NCBI GenBank assembly: GCA_020638855.1
Contig: JACKHT010000004.1
Span: forward strand, 1 to 64,000
Reading direction: 5' to 3'
From: Planctomycetota bacterium
GTDB taxonomy: Bacteria > Planctomycetota > UBA1135 > GCA-002686595
Length of the DNA stretch: 64,000 nucleotides
Shown: one piece after another, positions 36,069-45,973 of the stretch
Numbering within the stretch: position 1 is the stretch's first letter
Layout: each line of letters begins with the position of its first letter
Translations under genes and position numbers: made by a program
Notes under the pieces: generated by a model
Told to the model about the DNA's origin: nothing
Seen by the model: only the letters and a program-made list of their open reading frames with translations
The model's database searches: none

Positions 36069-39000
36069 ATGATCCTGAGCCGCGACCTGGGCCCCCAAGC
36101 GACCTTTCCGCGGTCCGGCCCGCCCGCCATGGTGTGGTTGGAGGCGAGCGGCCCCGACCCCCGGCTGGATCGCCTGGATGCCCTGCGGGCTTGGCGCCGG
36201 GACGCCGACGCAGGGTCATGGGAAGTGCTTTCGATCGCGCTGGTGCGGGGCGACGAAGCCGCTGGTTGGCAAAGATTGGCGGATTTTGTGGGCGCGGCAC
36301 CGCTCGTAACCCGGGACGCAGCCACCTTCTTGGCCTGGAACCAAACGGTTTCGGACACTTGGCAACCGACCCTGGTGGTAGGCATCGAAGAGGTCGAGCG
36401 ATTGGCCACCTTGCGCGACGGCTCGAGCAGCGACGCGCGGGATGCCAGCGGGGACCATCCGCTACTGGCACGCCTGGAACGGGTCATCGGTTGGCTGCAG
36501 CGGGCCGATGAGCTCTACCTTGCGCTCTGGGTACGCGGGCTTTGGGAGAGCTCGCAGCGCCTGCGGGGAACCGATCCGGACGCGGCCAACCGGCTGGATT
36601 GGATCCTGGGGGCCCTCAATGACCCGTTCGCGACCCTCGGGGTCGAGGTCGGTCCGCTGCGCGGCGGGTGGCTCGAGGATCGCTTGGCCGACATGCCCGA
36701 GGTTGAACACGGCATCTTGGGCTTGTTGCCGCGGGCCAGCCAAATGGCGGCGGCCGACGCGGAACTCGAACCCTTGCCACCCACCACCGAAGGGCTGACC
36801 CCCTTCCCGCGGGAGGACAAGCGGCTGTTGGAAACGATCTTCCAGGAGCACCTCCCGCAAATCATGGTCGAGCGCCAGGGAGGCCAACCCGAGGATTACC
36901 TGCGGCCCGCCCAGTGGGAGGTGGCCCAGCGCATCGCCGACAACTTCGGGCGTAGTGGACTGCTGTTGGTGCACGCGCCCACGGGGACGGGCAAGACTCT
37001 GGCCTACGTGGTCCCGGCTTTGCTCTGGTCGTTGCGCCACAACTTGCGGGTCGGGGTGGCGACCTACACGCGCGCGCTCCAAGAGCAAGCCATGGAAGGC
37101 GAGGTACCCCGCGCGCTGCAAGCTTTGGCGCGGGCGGGCATCGATCCATTGCCGCGGGTGGCTTTGCTCAAGGGGCGCGAAAACTACCTATGTTGGCGCG
37201 CATTCACCCCCCAGACGCCCGAACCCAGCGACGACGGGGAAACCTGGTTGGCCTGGACCGCGCTCTTGACCTTCGCCATGACCGACGAGTTTGGCGATCT
37301 GGATCGTTTGGATGCGAACCCACCCATGCGATTGGCCACTTCGCAACCCTACCGCGATGCGATCGCCAGGCTCTTGCGGGTGGCCCGCGCCCGCAAGGGC
37401 TGCTGCTCACGGCCCAAGGACCGGGCTACTTGCATGGCGGACCTGGCCCGGCGCCGCGCCGAACGCAGCCACTTGGTGATCACCAACCAGTCCTTCGTGC
37501 TAGCCCGTCAGGAGTTCCTGCGCCACGTGGTGTTCGACGAATGCGAGCACTTGCACGATGGCGCGGTGTCCGCTTGGAGCCATCGCTTCGACTTCGAGGA
37601 AACGCGGCGCACGCTCGGTCGGCTGCACCGGCCGGGGCGTGGACGCTCGCGGGCGCCTCTGGATCGACTGCAGGCCCAACTGCCCGTGGGCGGCGGGTCG
37701 CGCGAAATCGTCGATCGAACCCTAGGGCGCTGGGAAGTGGCCCTGCGGGCGTTGCACCGGCTCGAAGAAGAGGCAGAATTCTTCGACCGACGGCGGGTGG
37801 AGGAAACGGCCGGGCGTGGCGAGCGTGAGCTGCATGGCTACCTGCGCAGCCGAGTGCAGCAAGGCGGCGAGGCCGGGCTGCTGCAAACCCGCTTTGCATT
37901 GGGCTCGGAACTCGCGCTCTTGGAGCGCGAGTTGGACCGGGTCTTGGAAGTGTGCGACGCCAACGCCATGCCCGGCCAAGCCGCCATCCGCCGGCAGTTG
38001 GAATTGGGGCGCACCGACCTGATCGAAGCCGGCAAGAGCCTAGACGCGTGCATTCCGTGGTCGGACTCGGGTCCCTCGTTCGCGCAAGAGGTGTTCTACG
38101 ATGTGGAGCGCCGGGTCACCGGTTCTTTGGGGCTGGTGGCGCGGGTGCTGCTGCCTTTTGAAAGCTTGGGGCGCTTCTATTACCCGGACCTCGCCAGTGC
38201 AGCCTTCGTGTCGGCGACCACCTATCTGGCGGGCAGCTTCGACTCCGCTAAGGGCTACCTGGGCCTACAACGCGCCGAGCAACCGGCCGAGGAAGAAGAG
38301 CGGGTGGGACGGCCTGTCGAGGTATTCCGGGTTCCCGAGGTGTTCGATTACACGCGCGTCCTTGTGGGAGTCCCCCGCGATAGTCCGCCCGCCAATGGAC
38401 CGCGCCAGGCGCACCAAGCGTTTGTCGCCGACTTTGTAGCTGGGCTGTGCGAACGAACCGGTGGCCGTGCTTTGGTCCTGTTCACCAGTCTGGAGGACGT
38501 GCGCGCCGTGGGGCAAGCGCTCGAAGCGCGCTTGTTGGCCCGGGGCCTCTTGCTGCTCTACCAAGGCATGCCCCATCAAACCAAGGAAGAGCTCTCACGG
38601 CGGTTCCGCGAGCGGCGCGACTCGGTCCTGCTCGGCGTGGACACGTTTTGGTTTGGAGCGGACTTCCCGGGCGACACCCTTGAGTACCTGGTCATCGCTC
38701 GCTTGCCGTATGGGGTTCCCGATCGCTACCACTTCGCCCAATGCGCCACGCTTGGGGATGTGCCCCAGCGTCAGAAGATCTACATGCCGCGCGCCCTGGC
38801 CAAGTTTCGCCAGGGTTTTGGACGCTTGATGCGCCGCAAGGAAGACCGCGGGTGCGTGTTTGTGCTCGACCAACGCATCCTCGAACCGCGGCATCGGGCT
38901 TTCCTGCGCGAATTGCCCTTGGCGGGTTTGTCGGGGGAATACGGGTCGGACTCGGCTGGAGCGCAGTTCGTCCGGGGTCCCCGCGAACGCGTGCTGCGCG

Positions 39001-39197
39001 AAGCCTTGGCCCACATGGGGCTGCTCCAAATCACGGAGCAGCACGGGCTCGATTTGGCCACCTGGCAACAGCAACCCACCGCACCATCCACGCAAGCCGG
39101 GGTGATCACACCCCAAGAGCCGCCGGAACGCGCGCCTAGGGAGGCGCGCAATCCTCCGCCCCGCATCGAAATCGATCCAAGCGATCTGCCCTACTGA
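36069..39197 (+). CDS. DinG/XPD-like superfamily 2 helicase with Fe-S cysteines and an extra N-terminal domain
   Basis: 1042 residues from the ATG at 36069 (an in-frame ATG lies 21 bp upstream). Walker A HAPTGTGKT is at about 302-310. Cysteines 375, 445, 446 and 455 sit where XPD/DinG enzymes bind a 4Fe-4S cluster. Motif II reads DECEHL from D490 where DEAH is usual. Late motifs include FWFGADFPGDTLEYLVIARLP and GRLMRRKEDRG. The first 230 residues may be a decayed exonuclease-like domain, as in Gram-positive DinG, but no DEDD residues are clear. Probable role: 5'-3' DNA helicase in repair. prmA follows after 3 bp. Confidence 0.88.
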   Translation: MILSRDLGPQATFPRSGPPAMVWLEASGPDPRLDRLDALRAWRRDADAGSWEVLSIALVRGDEAAGWQRLADFVGAAPLVTRDAATFLAWNQTVSDTWQPTLVVGIEEVERLATLRDGSSSDARDASGDHPLLARLERVIGWLQRADELYLALWVRGLWESSQRLRGTDPDAANRLDWILGALNDPFATLGVEVGPLRGGWLEDRLADMPEVEHGILGLLPRASQMAAADAELEPLPPTTEGLTPFPREDKRLLETIFQEHLPQIMVERQGGQPEDYLRPAQWEVAQRIADNFGRSGLLLVHAPTGTGKTLAYVVPALLWSLRHNLRVGVATYTRALQEQAMEGEVPRALQALARAGIDPLPRVALLKGRENYLCWRAFTPQTPEPSDDGETWLAWTALLTFAMTDEFGDLDRLDANPPMRLATSQPYRDAIARLLRVARARKGCCSRPKDRATCMADLARRRAERSHLVITNQSFVLARQEFLRHVVFDECEHLHDGAVSAWSHRFDFEETRRTLGRLHRPGRGRSRAPLDRLQAQLPVGGGSREIVDRTLGRWEVALRALHRLEEEAEFFDRRRVEETAGRGERELHGYLRSRVQQGGEAGLLQTRFALGSELALLERELDRVLEVCDANAMPGQAAIRRQLELGRTDLIEAGKSLDACIPWSDSGPSFAQEVFYDVERRVTGSLGLVARVLLPFESLGRFYYPDLASAAFVSATTYLAGSFDSAKGYLGLQRAEQPAEEEERVGRPVEVFRVPEVFDYTRVLVGVPRDSPPANGPRQAHQAFVADFVAGLCERTGGRALVLFTSLEDVRAVGQALEARLLARGLLLLYQGMPHQTKEELSRRFRERRDSVLLGVDTFWFGADFPGDTLEYLVIARLPYGVPDRYHFAQCATLGDVPQRQKIYMPRALAKFRQGFGRLMRRKEDRGCVFVLDQRILEPRHRAFLRELPLAGLSGEYGSDSAGAQFVRGPRERVLREALAHMGLLQITEQHGLDLATWQQQPTAPSTQAGVITPQEPPERAPREARNPPPRIEIDPSDLPY

Positions 39198-39200
39198 ACC

Positions 39201-40127
39201 ATGAACACAAACAGTCGTTGGACCGAGATCAAGCTGAGGGTGCCCACGGGCTGGCAGGAATTGGTGGCGGACTCGTTGGGACAAGCGGTGTGTACGACCG
39301 TGCAGATTGGCGACCACGACCCCCTGGCCGCTCCGGCACCGCCCGGGTCCACGTACGTGCGAACCTACATCCCAACCTCGCAAGACAGCCCGGCTTGGCG
39401 CAGCGCGTTGCAGACGACGTTGCAAGACCTCGCGACGCGCGTCGGGGTGGAAGAGCTGGGGGCCATCGAAGCCACCTACACGATCCTTCCCCAGGAGGAT
39501 TACGCCAACTCGTGGAAGAAGAGTTGGAAGGCCTTCCGCCTGCGTCGCCCGAATGGCTCGTTGCGCGTCGAGCCACCTTGGAGCGCCCTGCCCGATCGAG
39601 ACGGAGAGACGCGTTTGATTTTGGAGCCGGGTGGAGCCTTTGGCTCGGGACGCCATGCCACCACGCGGACTTGCCTTGGGGTGGTGCTCGAACGTTTGCG
39701 CGGGGAGGAACGGGTCCTCGATGCGGGCAGTGGCAGCGGGATCCTGGCGGTGACGAGCGTGCTTTTGGGGGCGGCCCAGGCGACGGGTTTCGATGTGGAT
39801 GCGGTGGCCACGCAGAGTGCGCAAGAACTCGCGGCCACCAACCAGGTCACAGACCGGACGCACTTCTTCACGGGCGGCATGGAGTCCATACCGAGCACCT
39901 CGTTCGACATCGTGTTTGCCAACATCTATTCCGACGTCATCGTCGAGCACGCGCACCGGTTGGCCGGCGCCCTCGCCCCCCAGGGCTGGTTTGCCTTCAG
40001 CGGTTGTCCCAGCCACCACCGCGACAAGACACGCGATGCGATCCTGGGCGCGGGTTTGTCCATCGACGAGGAACGTCGTCGGGGCCGCTGGTGCACCTTC
40101 GTGGGCACTCATGCTGGGCAGGATTGA
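39201..40127 (+). CDS. prmA: Ribosomal protein L11 methyltransferase PrmA
   Basis: 308 residues. A short N-terminal substrate-binding domain is followed by the family hallmark GGAFGSGRHATT (144-155), AdoMet motif I DAGSGSGIL (174-182), FDVDAVA, and NIYSDVI in the usual NILA position. It trimethylates lysines of ribosomal protein L11 in E. coli. Starts 3 bp after the helicase gene, so probably co-transcribed. The first domain is more divergent than in model PrmA, so the target could differ. Confidence 0.9.
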   Translation: MNTNSRWTEIKLRVPTGWQELVADSLGQAVCTTVQIGDHDPLAAPAPPGSTYVRTYIPTSQDSPAWRSALQTTLQDLATRVGVEELGAIEATYTILPQEDYANSWKKSWKAFRLRRPNGSLRVEPPWSALPDRDGETRLILEPGGAFGSGRHATTRTCLGVVLERLRGEERVLDAGSGSGILAVTSVLLGAAQATGFDVDAVATQSAQELAATNQVTDRTHFFTGGMESIPSTSFDIVFANIYSDVIVEHAHRLAGALAPQGWFAFSGCPSHHRDKTRDAILGAGLSIDEERRRGRWCTFVGTHAGQD

Positions 40128-40204
40128 GGACGAATCAGGCCCATTTGCGGGGCCAGCGGGTTTCGAGTAGGGACCTACGCGGGGCCTGGATACACTGCCG
40201 AGGC

Positions 40205-41842
40205 ATGACGCCGCTTTCCCCACGGCCCCTGGGAAAGCCCTGGACCGCTATGGCAGGGCTTGTCCTCGTGTGCCTGACCGCTTGCCACCTGACCTCTTGC
40301 CAGTGGAGCGGCGCAGGCTTGCTCCGTACTCGGCCGAGTACCGTGACGCTCGGCGAAGTTCGCCAGAGCTTGGGTTTGGTCGCCAGCGACGTCACGACCC
40401 GCACGCACCGCGTGGTCATCGTCGGGCACTACGAGGGTCCTGATGGCAAGGGCACCTTCGAACGGAGCTACGAACCCGACGGCAGTTTTGAACACCGCAT
40501 GGACCCCGAAGGTGGGCACACCCAAATCGAACGCTTCGATGGGGTGACCTTGTGGGTCGATTCGGACGAGGCGGGCGCCTACCCGATGACCCCCTCGCAC
40601 GCCCGCGTCGCCAGCTCGGTGGAGTGGACGCTGGCCGGACGATGGCTGCAAGACGTGGACTCGCCCTTTGAGGCCGATTTCGAGCGCCCGCGTGAAGATG
40701 GGGAAGGACCCTGGGTGCGGTTGACCCTGTTGCCCGAGGGCTATGCAACGGAATTGCAGCTCCATCCAACCAGTCTCTTGCCGAGCGAGTTGAGCGTGCC
40801 GCGCAGGAAGGGAATCCAGCGTCTCGAGTTCTTCGATTGGAGAACCCGCCGCGGTTTCGCTTGGCCCTACGAGATCCGCATCCATGGTCCCAAAGGGCGC
40901 GCCACCATCTTGCGCACCGATGAGGTGCGCTTCGAACCTTCGATGCACATGGGGGCCGAGTACGAACGGCCGAGCGCGCTGCGCGACCAGACCTTCTTTG
41001 CCAATCCGATGGGCGCCGCCCCTCCCCTGCGGCGCACCGCTTCCGGCCATATCCTGGTGCGGCCTTTGCTCGATGGACGCGAGGTGGGATGGTTCCTGCT
41101 GGATACAGGAACGGGCGTGAATTGTCTCGACCCCACGGTCTTGGACCGTATCCCCGATTTTTTGAAGTCCGGGGAAGACGGTCGTCGCGAAGTCTCGATC
41201 GTCGGGTTGGGTGGCAGCGTCCAAGGGGAATTGCACGCGGGTGGCAGCCTTGAGCTGGGTGCCATGCGAGCGGAGGCCTTGGAGTGGGTCACCTTGGATT
41301 TGGCTCCGCTGCTCGAGGTCGTCGGCGTTCCCCTAGCGGGAGTCCTCGGTGGAGATTTGTTCGAACGCGCTGTGGTCGACATCGATTTGAGCGCACAGAC
41401 GATCGCCCTGCATGACCCCGAGGCTTTCGATGGGTCGCGCTTGCCCTGGCGGGCCTTGCGCTTCGATGGGCCGACGCCTTGCATCCCGTGTGCCTTCGCC
41501 CCGGACCAAGAGGGTTGGTTTCGGTTGGATACGGGCTCGGACGACACCGTGACCTTCCATGCGCCTTGGGTGAAAAAGCTGGGCATGGTCCGGCGCGCGC
41601 GCAACCTGGTGCAGATTCGGTTGCGCGGAATTGGTGGCGAGATCCAGGCGGTACAAGGTCGGATCGCCTGGTTCGAAATGCTCGGGATGCGCATCCCTTC
41701 GCCCCGGGTCACCTTGGTGGAACAAGCCACCGGCCCCCTGGCCAACCCGGACCTGGTGGGCAACCTGGGCGTGGGCTTTTTGACCGGTCAGCGGCTGATC
41801 CTCGACTTCCCGCACCATCGGGTGACGTTGATCCCCAGATAG
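40205..41842 (+). CDS. Lipoprotein with two retropepsin-like aspartyl protease domains
   Basis: 545 residues from the ATG at 40205. Lipoprotein signal ending LTAC (C27). Residues about 40-270 form a beta-rich domain that may be a LolA-like or carrier-type fold. Two aspartyl-protease motifs follow in one chain: FLLDTGTG (D300) and FRLDTGSDD (D442), with hydrophobic-Gly segments after them (GVLGGDLFE and GNLGVGFLTG). Two D-T-G motifs in a single chain recall a pepsin-like pseudo-dimer, or two PF13650-type domains side by side. Predicted to act in the periplasm or at the outer surface. The reading frame stays open upstream across prmA, but only this part is coding. Confidence 0.85.
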   Translation: MTPLSPRPLGKPWTAMAGLVLVCLTACHLTSCQWSGAGLLRTRPSTVTLGEVRQSLGLVASDVTTRTHRVVIVGHYEGPDGKGTFERSYEPDGSFEHRMDPEGGHTQIERFDGVTLWVDSDEAGAYPMTPSHARVASSVEWTLAGRWLQDVDSPFEADFERPREDGEGPWVRLTLLPEGYATELQLHPTSLLPSELSVPRRKGIQRLEFFDWRTRRGFAWPYEIRIHGPKGRATILRTDEVRFEPSMHMGAEYERPSALRDQTFFANPMGAAPPLRRTASGHILVRPLLDGREVGWFLLDTGTGVNCLDPTVLDRIPDFLKSGEDGRREVSIVGLGGSVQGELHAGGSLELGAMRAEALEWVTLDLAPLLEVVGVPLAGVLGGDLFERAVVDIDLSAQTIALHDPEAFDGSRLPWRALRFDGPTPCIPCAFAPDQEGWFRLDTGSDDTVTFHAPWVKKLGMVRRARNLVQIRLRGIGGEIQAVQGRIAWFEMLGMRIPSPRVTLVEQATGPLANPDLVGNLGVGFLTGQRLILDFPHHRVTLIPR

Positions 41843-41965
41843 CCCCCAGGGGACTCCCAATGGGGGGAAGCGCCAGGACCCGCTCCAAATGCCCCTCGGG
41901 TGTGATTCCTATCGAGACGATGGATTCGGGACGATGGGCACCGGTTTCCCCATCCAAAGTTCGCT

Positions 41966-43201
41966 GTGAACATCCTCTTCCTCGCCCAACGCGTCCCCTA
42001 CCCGCCGAATCGGGGTGACAAGATCACCTCCTGGCGCTTGATCGAACGCATGTCCCGCCACCACAAGGTGACGGTCCTCGCGTTCGCCCATGACGACCAG
42101 GATCGGGCGGCGGCCCGGGTGTTGACCGAGGAAAAAGGCATCGAGACGATCGCCATCGACCACGACGCGGGCACGCAGCGGCTGCGCTCCTTGCCGCTCT
42201 TGTTGACGGGCAAGCCGCTGACCCTGGGGGTCTATGGTTCGAAGGCCCTGCAAGCAGAAGTCGACCGGCGCATGGGCTCCACCGACTTCGGCTACGCGTT
42301 TTCCTCATCGATGGGTGCGTTCTTCCTCAAGCACTCGTTGCCATGGGTGATGCACATCGCTGAGCTCGACTCGGACAAGTGGCGCCAATATTCCGAGCGC
42401 ACCTCGTTCCCGATGAATTGGGTGTACCGACGCGAGTGGAAGACCCTCTTGCGATTCGAAAAGCGCCTAGCCAATGCTGCGCTCACCAACGTCCTCTGTA
42501 CCCCCTTGGAAGAGGCCATTTTCCAGCGCGAAATCCCGGGTCCGGCAACGGTCGTGCTGCAAAACGGGGTCGATTTGACCTACTTCCGACCCGCGCCAGA
42601 TTTGGCGGAGCCCGGGCGCATGGTCTTCACCGGCGTCATGGACTACTTGCCCAACATCGATGCCTGCGTGCATTTCGTGCGCGACATCTTCCCGTTGATC
42701 CGCGCCAAACACCCCGAAGCACGCTTCGACATCGTCGGGTCGAAGCCAACACCCGAAGTCCAAGCCTTGGGCAGCGTCCAGGGTGTACACGTGACGGGTT
42801 TCGTCGAAGACATCCGCGAGTGGAGCCACCGTGCCAGCGTGGCCGTGGCCCCCTTGCGCATCGCCCGCGGCATCCAAAACAAGGTCCTCGAGGCCATGGC
42901 TATGGGCTTGCCCGTGGTTGGCTCGACTTCTGCCACCCAAGGGGTGCAAGGCGAACCGGGCACCCATTATTGGGTAACCGACGACCCCGCCGAGCACGCG
43001 CGCATGGTGATCGACCTGCTCAACCATCCCAACAAGGCCCGCGCGCTGGGCCAATGTGGCCGCCAATTCGTGGAAGACCACTACGACTGGGAGGTGACCC
43101 TCGCGGGACTCGACGAAATCTTGGCGAAGATTCCGTTGCTGCGCGAAACGGCGGTAGGCCAAGTGCCTCCCCAAACAGCCAGTCTTCAGAAGCCTCGCTA
43201 G
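41966..43201 (+). CDS. Family 4-type glycosyltransferase (exosortase-associated sugar transferase-like)
   Basis: 411 residues from a GTG start. The N-terminal LAQRVPYPPNRGDKI, the central HIAELDSDKWRQYS and LQNGVDLTYFRP, and the C-terminal MVFTGVMDYLPN with the KVLEAMAMGLPVV donor-binding segment match the TIGR03087-like sugar transferases found with exosortase/PEP-CTERM loci (recall). No exosortase gene is in the window. It would transfer a nucleotide-activated sugar to a cell-surface glycan. Convergent with phosphofructokinase, 5 bp apart. Confidence 0.9.
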   Translation: MNILFLAQRVPYPPNRGDKITSWRLIERMSRHHKVTVLAFAHDDQDRAAARVLTEEKGIETIAIDHDAGTQRLRSLPLLLTGKPLTLGVYGSKALQAEVDRRMGSTDFGYAFSSSMGAFFLKHSLPWVMHIAELDSDKWRQYSERTSFPMNWVYRREWKTLLRFEKRLANAALTNVLCTPLEEAIFQREIPGPATVVLQNGVDLTYFRPAPDLAEPGRMVFTGVMDYLPNIDACVHFVRDIFPLIRAKHPEARFDIVGSKPTPEVQALGSVQGVHVTGFVEDIREWSHRASVAVAPLRIARGIQNKVLEAMAMGLPVVGSTSATQGVQGEPGTHYWVTDDPAEHARMVIDLLNHPNKARALGQCGRQFVEDHYDWEVTLAGLDEILAKIPLLRETAVGQVPPQTASLQKPR

Positions 43202-43206
43202 CTCGA

Positions 43207-44304
43207 TCAATCCCCGAAGTCGGTCCAAACGGCTCGGGCCGCATCGATCAATTCGTGCTTGGCCGGAACCAATCGCTGCTTGCCTGCGGACTCGTCGAGA
43301 GCCACATCGACCATCTTGTCGCCCTGGATCGCCACCATCCGGTTGCGCACGCCCGATTCCCACAGCTTGGCGGCGTGATTCCCGAAGCGCGTGGCAAGCA
43401 CACGGTCGAAAGCCACCGGCGTACCACCGCGCTGCAAATGCCCCAGCACCACATTGCGCGCCTCGACGGTGGAGTGCATGCCAATCTCATCCGCGATCCA
43501 AGCGGCGATGCCCCCATACTTGATCGGATCGGGTGAGGTCGGATCCACCGCTCGCACCATTTGGCCACCGCCGCGGGGGCGAGCCCCTTCCGACACCACC
43601 ACGATGGTCGACCGGCGTCCCCGCAGACGACGGCGCTCGATCTTGTCGATCACTTTGGACACGGTGAACGGGCGTTCGGGGATGAGGATCACGTCCGCAC
43701 CGCCTGAGAGGCCCCCTTGCAAGGCAATCCAGCCCGCATTGCGCCCCATGACTTCGACCACCAGCGTGCGGTGGTGGCTGTCAGCGGTGGTCCGCAGGCG
43801 GTCGATGGCATCGCTCACAACCTGTACAGCGGTCGAGTAGCCAAACGAAACGTCCGTACCCACCACGTCATTGTCGATGGTCTTGGGGATACCGATGCAA
43901 GGAATGCCCGCTTCCACAAAGGGCATCGCACAGGCCAAGGTCCCATCCCCACCGATGACCACCAAGCCGTCGAGTCGAGCCTTCTCCACGTGCCCCAGGC
44001 ATTGTTCGGTCACGTCCGCCCAAATGGGCTGCCCTTGTTCATCGGTGGCCGTGGCGAAGTGCCTTGGGTTGGCTTTGTTGGAGGAGCCCAAGATCGTGCC
44101 GCCCACCGCCAGGATCGACGAAACGTCGTCGTAGTGGAGCGGGCGATAGCGCCCCTCGATCAACCCGAGGAACCCATCCTCGATCCCGATGATTTCCACC
44201 CCGCACCGTAGGAAGTGCTTGGTGACGGCCCGAATGACCGCATTGAGGCCGGGGCAGTCACCACCCCCGGTCAAGATTCCGATTCGCTGGCTGCCTGAAC
44301 TCAT
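43207..44304 (-). CDS. 6-phosphofructokinase, group III (ATP or mixed-donor) type
   Basis: 365 residues from the ATG at 44304. GGGDCPGLNAVIR starts the nucleotide site; IGGDGT (117-122) has Gly where PPi-dependent enzymes carry Asp, favouring ATP; PKTIDND (140-146) is the lysine-bearing motif of PPi and group III enzymes; EVMGRNAGWIA and RGGTPVAFDR follow. It phosphorylates fructose 6-phosphate in glycolysis. The motif mix places it with group III PFKs, some of which use both ATP and PPi. Confidence 0.93.
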   Translation of the reverse strand: MSSGSQRIGILTGGGDCPGLNAVIRAVTKHFLRCGVEIIGIEDGFLGLIEGRYRPLHYDDVSSILAVGGTILGSSNKANPRHFATATDEQGQPIWADVTEQCLGHVEKARLDGLVVIGGDGTLACAMPFVEAGIPCIGIPKTIDNDVVGTDVSFGYSTAVQVVSDAIDRLRTTADSHHRTLVVEVMGRNAGWIALQGGLSGGADVILIPERPFTVSKVIDKIERRRLRGRRSTIVVVSEGARPRGGGQMVRAVDPTSPDPIKYGGIAAWIADEIGMHSTVEARNVVLGHLQRGGTPVAFDRVLATRFGNHAAKLWESGVRNRMVAIQGDKMVDVALDESAGKQRLVPAKHELIDAARAVWTDFGD

Positions 44305-44444
44305 GGGCGGCATGGTAGCAATCGCCGAGCCCGTTCCATCCATGCCAATTGCGAGCTGGGATCCCTACGGTGCCTGGCATTGGAAGCCGCCCGAAGGCCC
44401 AGCCGGTTCGGCGGGATTCAAGAAACCGGTACCATAGCCGGACG

Positions 44445-45920
44445 ATGCCGTTCTTCACCCTCTGCCTGCTGCTCGCCCAATCCGCCGCGCCTTCCGCCGA
44501 AGCTCCCACGCGCCCTCCCAACATCGTGTTGATCCTGGCCGACGACTTGGGGTACGGCGAGTTGGGTTGCTACGGCCAGAAGAAGATCCGAACGCCCCAT
44601 GTGGACCGTTTGGCGGCGGAAGGTATGCGCTTCACCCAGTACTACAGCGGGGCTCCGGTCTGTGCACCGGCGCGCTGCGTGCTCTTGACGGGCAAACACC
44701 TGCCGGAGGCCCAGATTCGTGACAACCGCGACGCCCAGGAAGGTGCCCAGGAACAGGAAGGGCAATGGCCCTTGCGCGCCGGTACGGTCACCTTGGCCAG
44801 CCGACTGCACGAGGCCGGGTACGCCACCGGTGGGTTTGGTAAGTGGGGTCTGGGCAACGCGACCAACTCGGGCTACCCCTGCGCGCTGGGGTTCGACACG
44901 TTTTACGGGTACTACTGCCAGCGGGTGGCCCACAGCTACTTTCCTCCGTACCTGAACCACAACGATCGGCGCGAGGTTCTCAACCAGCCGCCGGTTCCCG
45001 GGCACTTCCAGGTCCCAACCGCGGCCCGCACCGCGCCCGTGGACTACGCACGCTTCCAGGGCCGGATCTACGCGCCGGACCGCATCCTGGAGGAGGCCCT
45101 GCAGTTCGTCCGTGAGCATCGAGAGGGACCGTTCTTCCTGTACTTGCCTTTCGTCGAACCACACGTGGCCATGCAACCACCCCCCGCCTCGGTCGCCAAG
45201 TACCCCGAAGCATGGGATTCCGAGCCCTATCTGGGCGACAAGGGATACACACCCCACCCACGGCCCCACGCCGGATACGCGGCGATGATCTCCGACTTGG
45301 ACGCGCATGTGGGGGCGGTCATGGCCGAGCTCCAAGCCCTGGGCATCGACCAAAACACGTTGGTGCTGTTCACCAGCGACAACGGCCCCACCCATGACGT
45401 GGGTGGGGTGGACACCCAGTTCTTCGATTCCACGGCAGGCTTGCGCGGTCGCAAAGGGTCCGTGTTTGAGGGTGGATTGCGGGTACCGCTCATCGCCCGC
45501 TGGCCTGGCCACATTGCGGCGGGCAGCGTGTGCCCGCGCTCGAGCGGCTTTCCCGACCTCATGCCCACCCTGTGCGAAATCGCGGGACAAGCGGTGCCCG
45601 AGCAGGCCGACGGCGAAAGCTTGGTGGCTTGCCTGCTCCAAAACGCATCGGGACCGCGCCATGCGCCGTTGCTTTGGGAATTCCACGGCTACGGCGGCCA
45701 GCAAGCGGTGTTGTTCCCCAACAACTGGAAGGCCATCCGCCGCGGACTGCGGCAGGGCGGAGATGCGTGGATGCTCTTCAACTTGAACAACGATCCCACC
45801 GAAAGCCACGACTTGGCGGCAGAACACCCCGAACAGGTGAACGCGGCGCAGGAGCTCATGGCAAGAACCCGGACCGTGGAACCGGACTTCCCGCTTCCGG
45901 TTCTGGATGCGGACCACTAG
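44445..45920 (+). CDS. Secreted type I sulfatase (formylglycine-dependent)
   Basis: 491 residues from the ATG at 44445. Signal peptide about 1-20. Metal-binding ILADDLGYGELGC (30-42), formylglycine motif CAPAR (73-77) followed by LLTG, then FSTSDNGP-type metal site (LFTSDNGPTHD) and GLRGRKGSVFEGGLRVP. This is a complete arylsulfatase/sulfatase S1 family protein that hydrolyses sulfate esters, probably of algal or animal polysaccharides. Needs a formylglycine-generating enzyme, not in the window. Sulfatase richness is typical of planctomycetes. Confidence 0.95.
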   Translation: MPFFTLCLLLAQSAAPSAEAPTRPPNIVLILADDLGYGELGCYGQKKIRTPHVDRLAAEGMRFTQYYSGAPVCAPARCVLLTGKHLPEAQIRDNRDAQEGAQEQEGQWPLRAGTVTLASRLHEAGYATGGFGKWGLGNATNSGYPCALGFDTFYGYYCQRVAHSYFPPYLNHNDRREVLNQPPVPGHFQVPTAARTAPVDYARFQGRIYAPDRILEEALQFVREHREGPFFLYLPFVEPHVAMQPPPASVAKYPEAWDSEPYLGDKGYTPHPRPHAGYAAMISDLDAHVGAVMAELQALGIDQNTLVLFTSDNGPTHDVGGVDTQFFDSTAGLRGRKGSVFEGGLRVPLIARWPGHIAAGSVCPRSSGFPDLMPTLCEIAGQAVPEQADGESLVACLLQNASGPRHAPLLWEFHGYGGQQAVLFPNNWKAIRRGLRQGGDAWMLFNLNNDPTESHDLAAEHPEQVNAAQELMARTRTVEPDFPLPVLDADH

Positions 45921-45973
45921 CTCGCGAGCCACCTAAGGCCAATGGGCCCGAGGTCATAAGGTAGGATGGGCGC

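Noticed and set aside
39218..40204. Long open frame running from inside prmA into the aspartyl-protease lipoprotein gene
   Set aside because: The upstream part is out of frame with the well-supported prmA and reads as Arg/Pro/Gly-rich noise; the signal peptide at the ATG 40205 marks the true start.
41843..41965. Extra small gene between the aspartyl-protease lipoprotein and glycosyltransferase genes
   Set aside because: Short frames here have no start context or protein-like composition.
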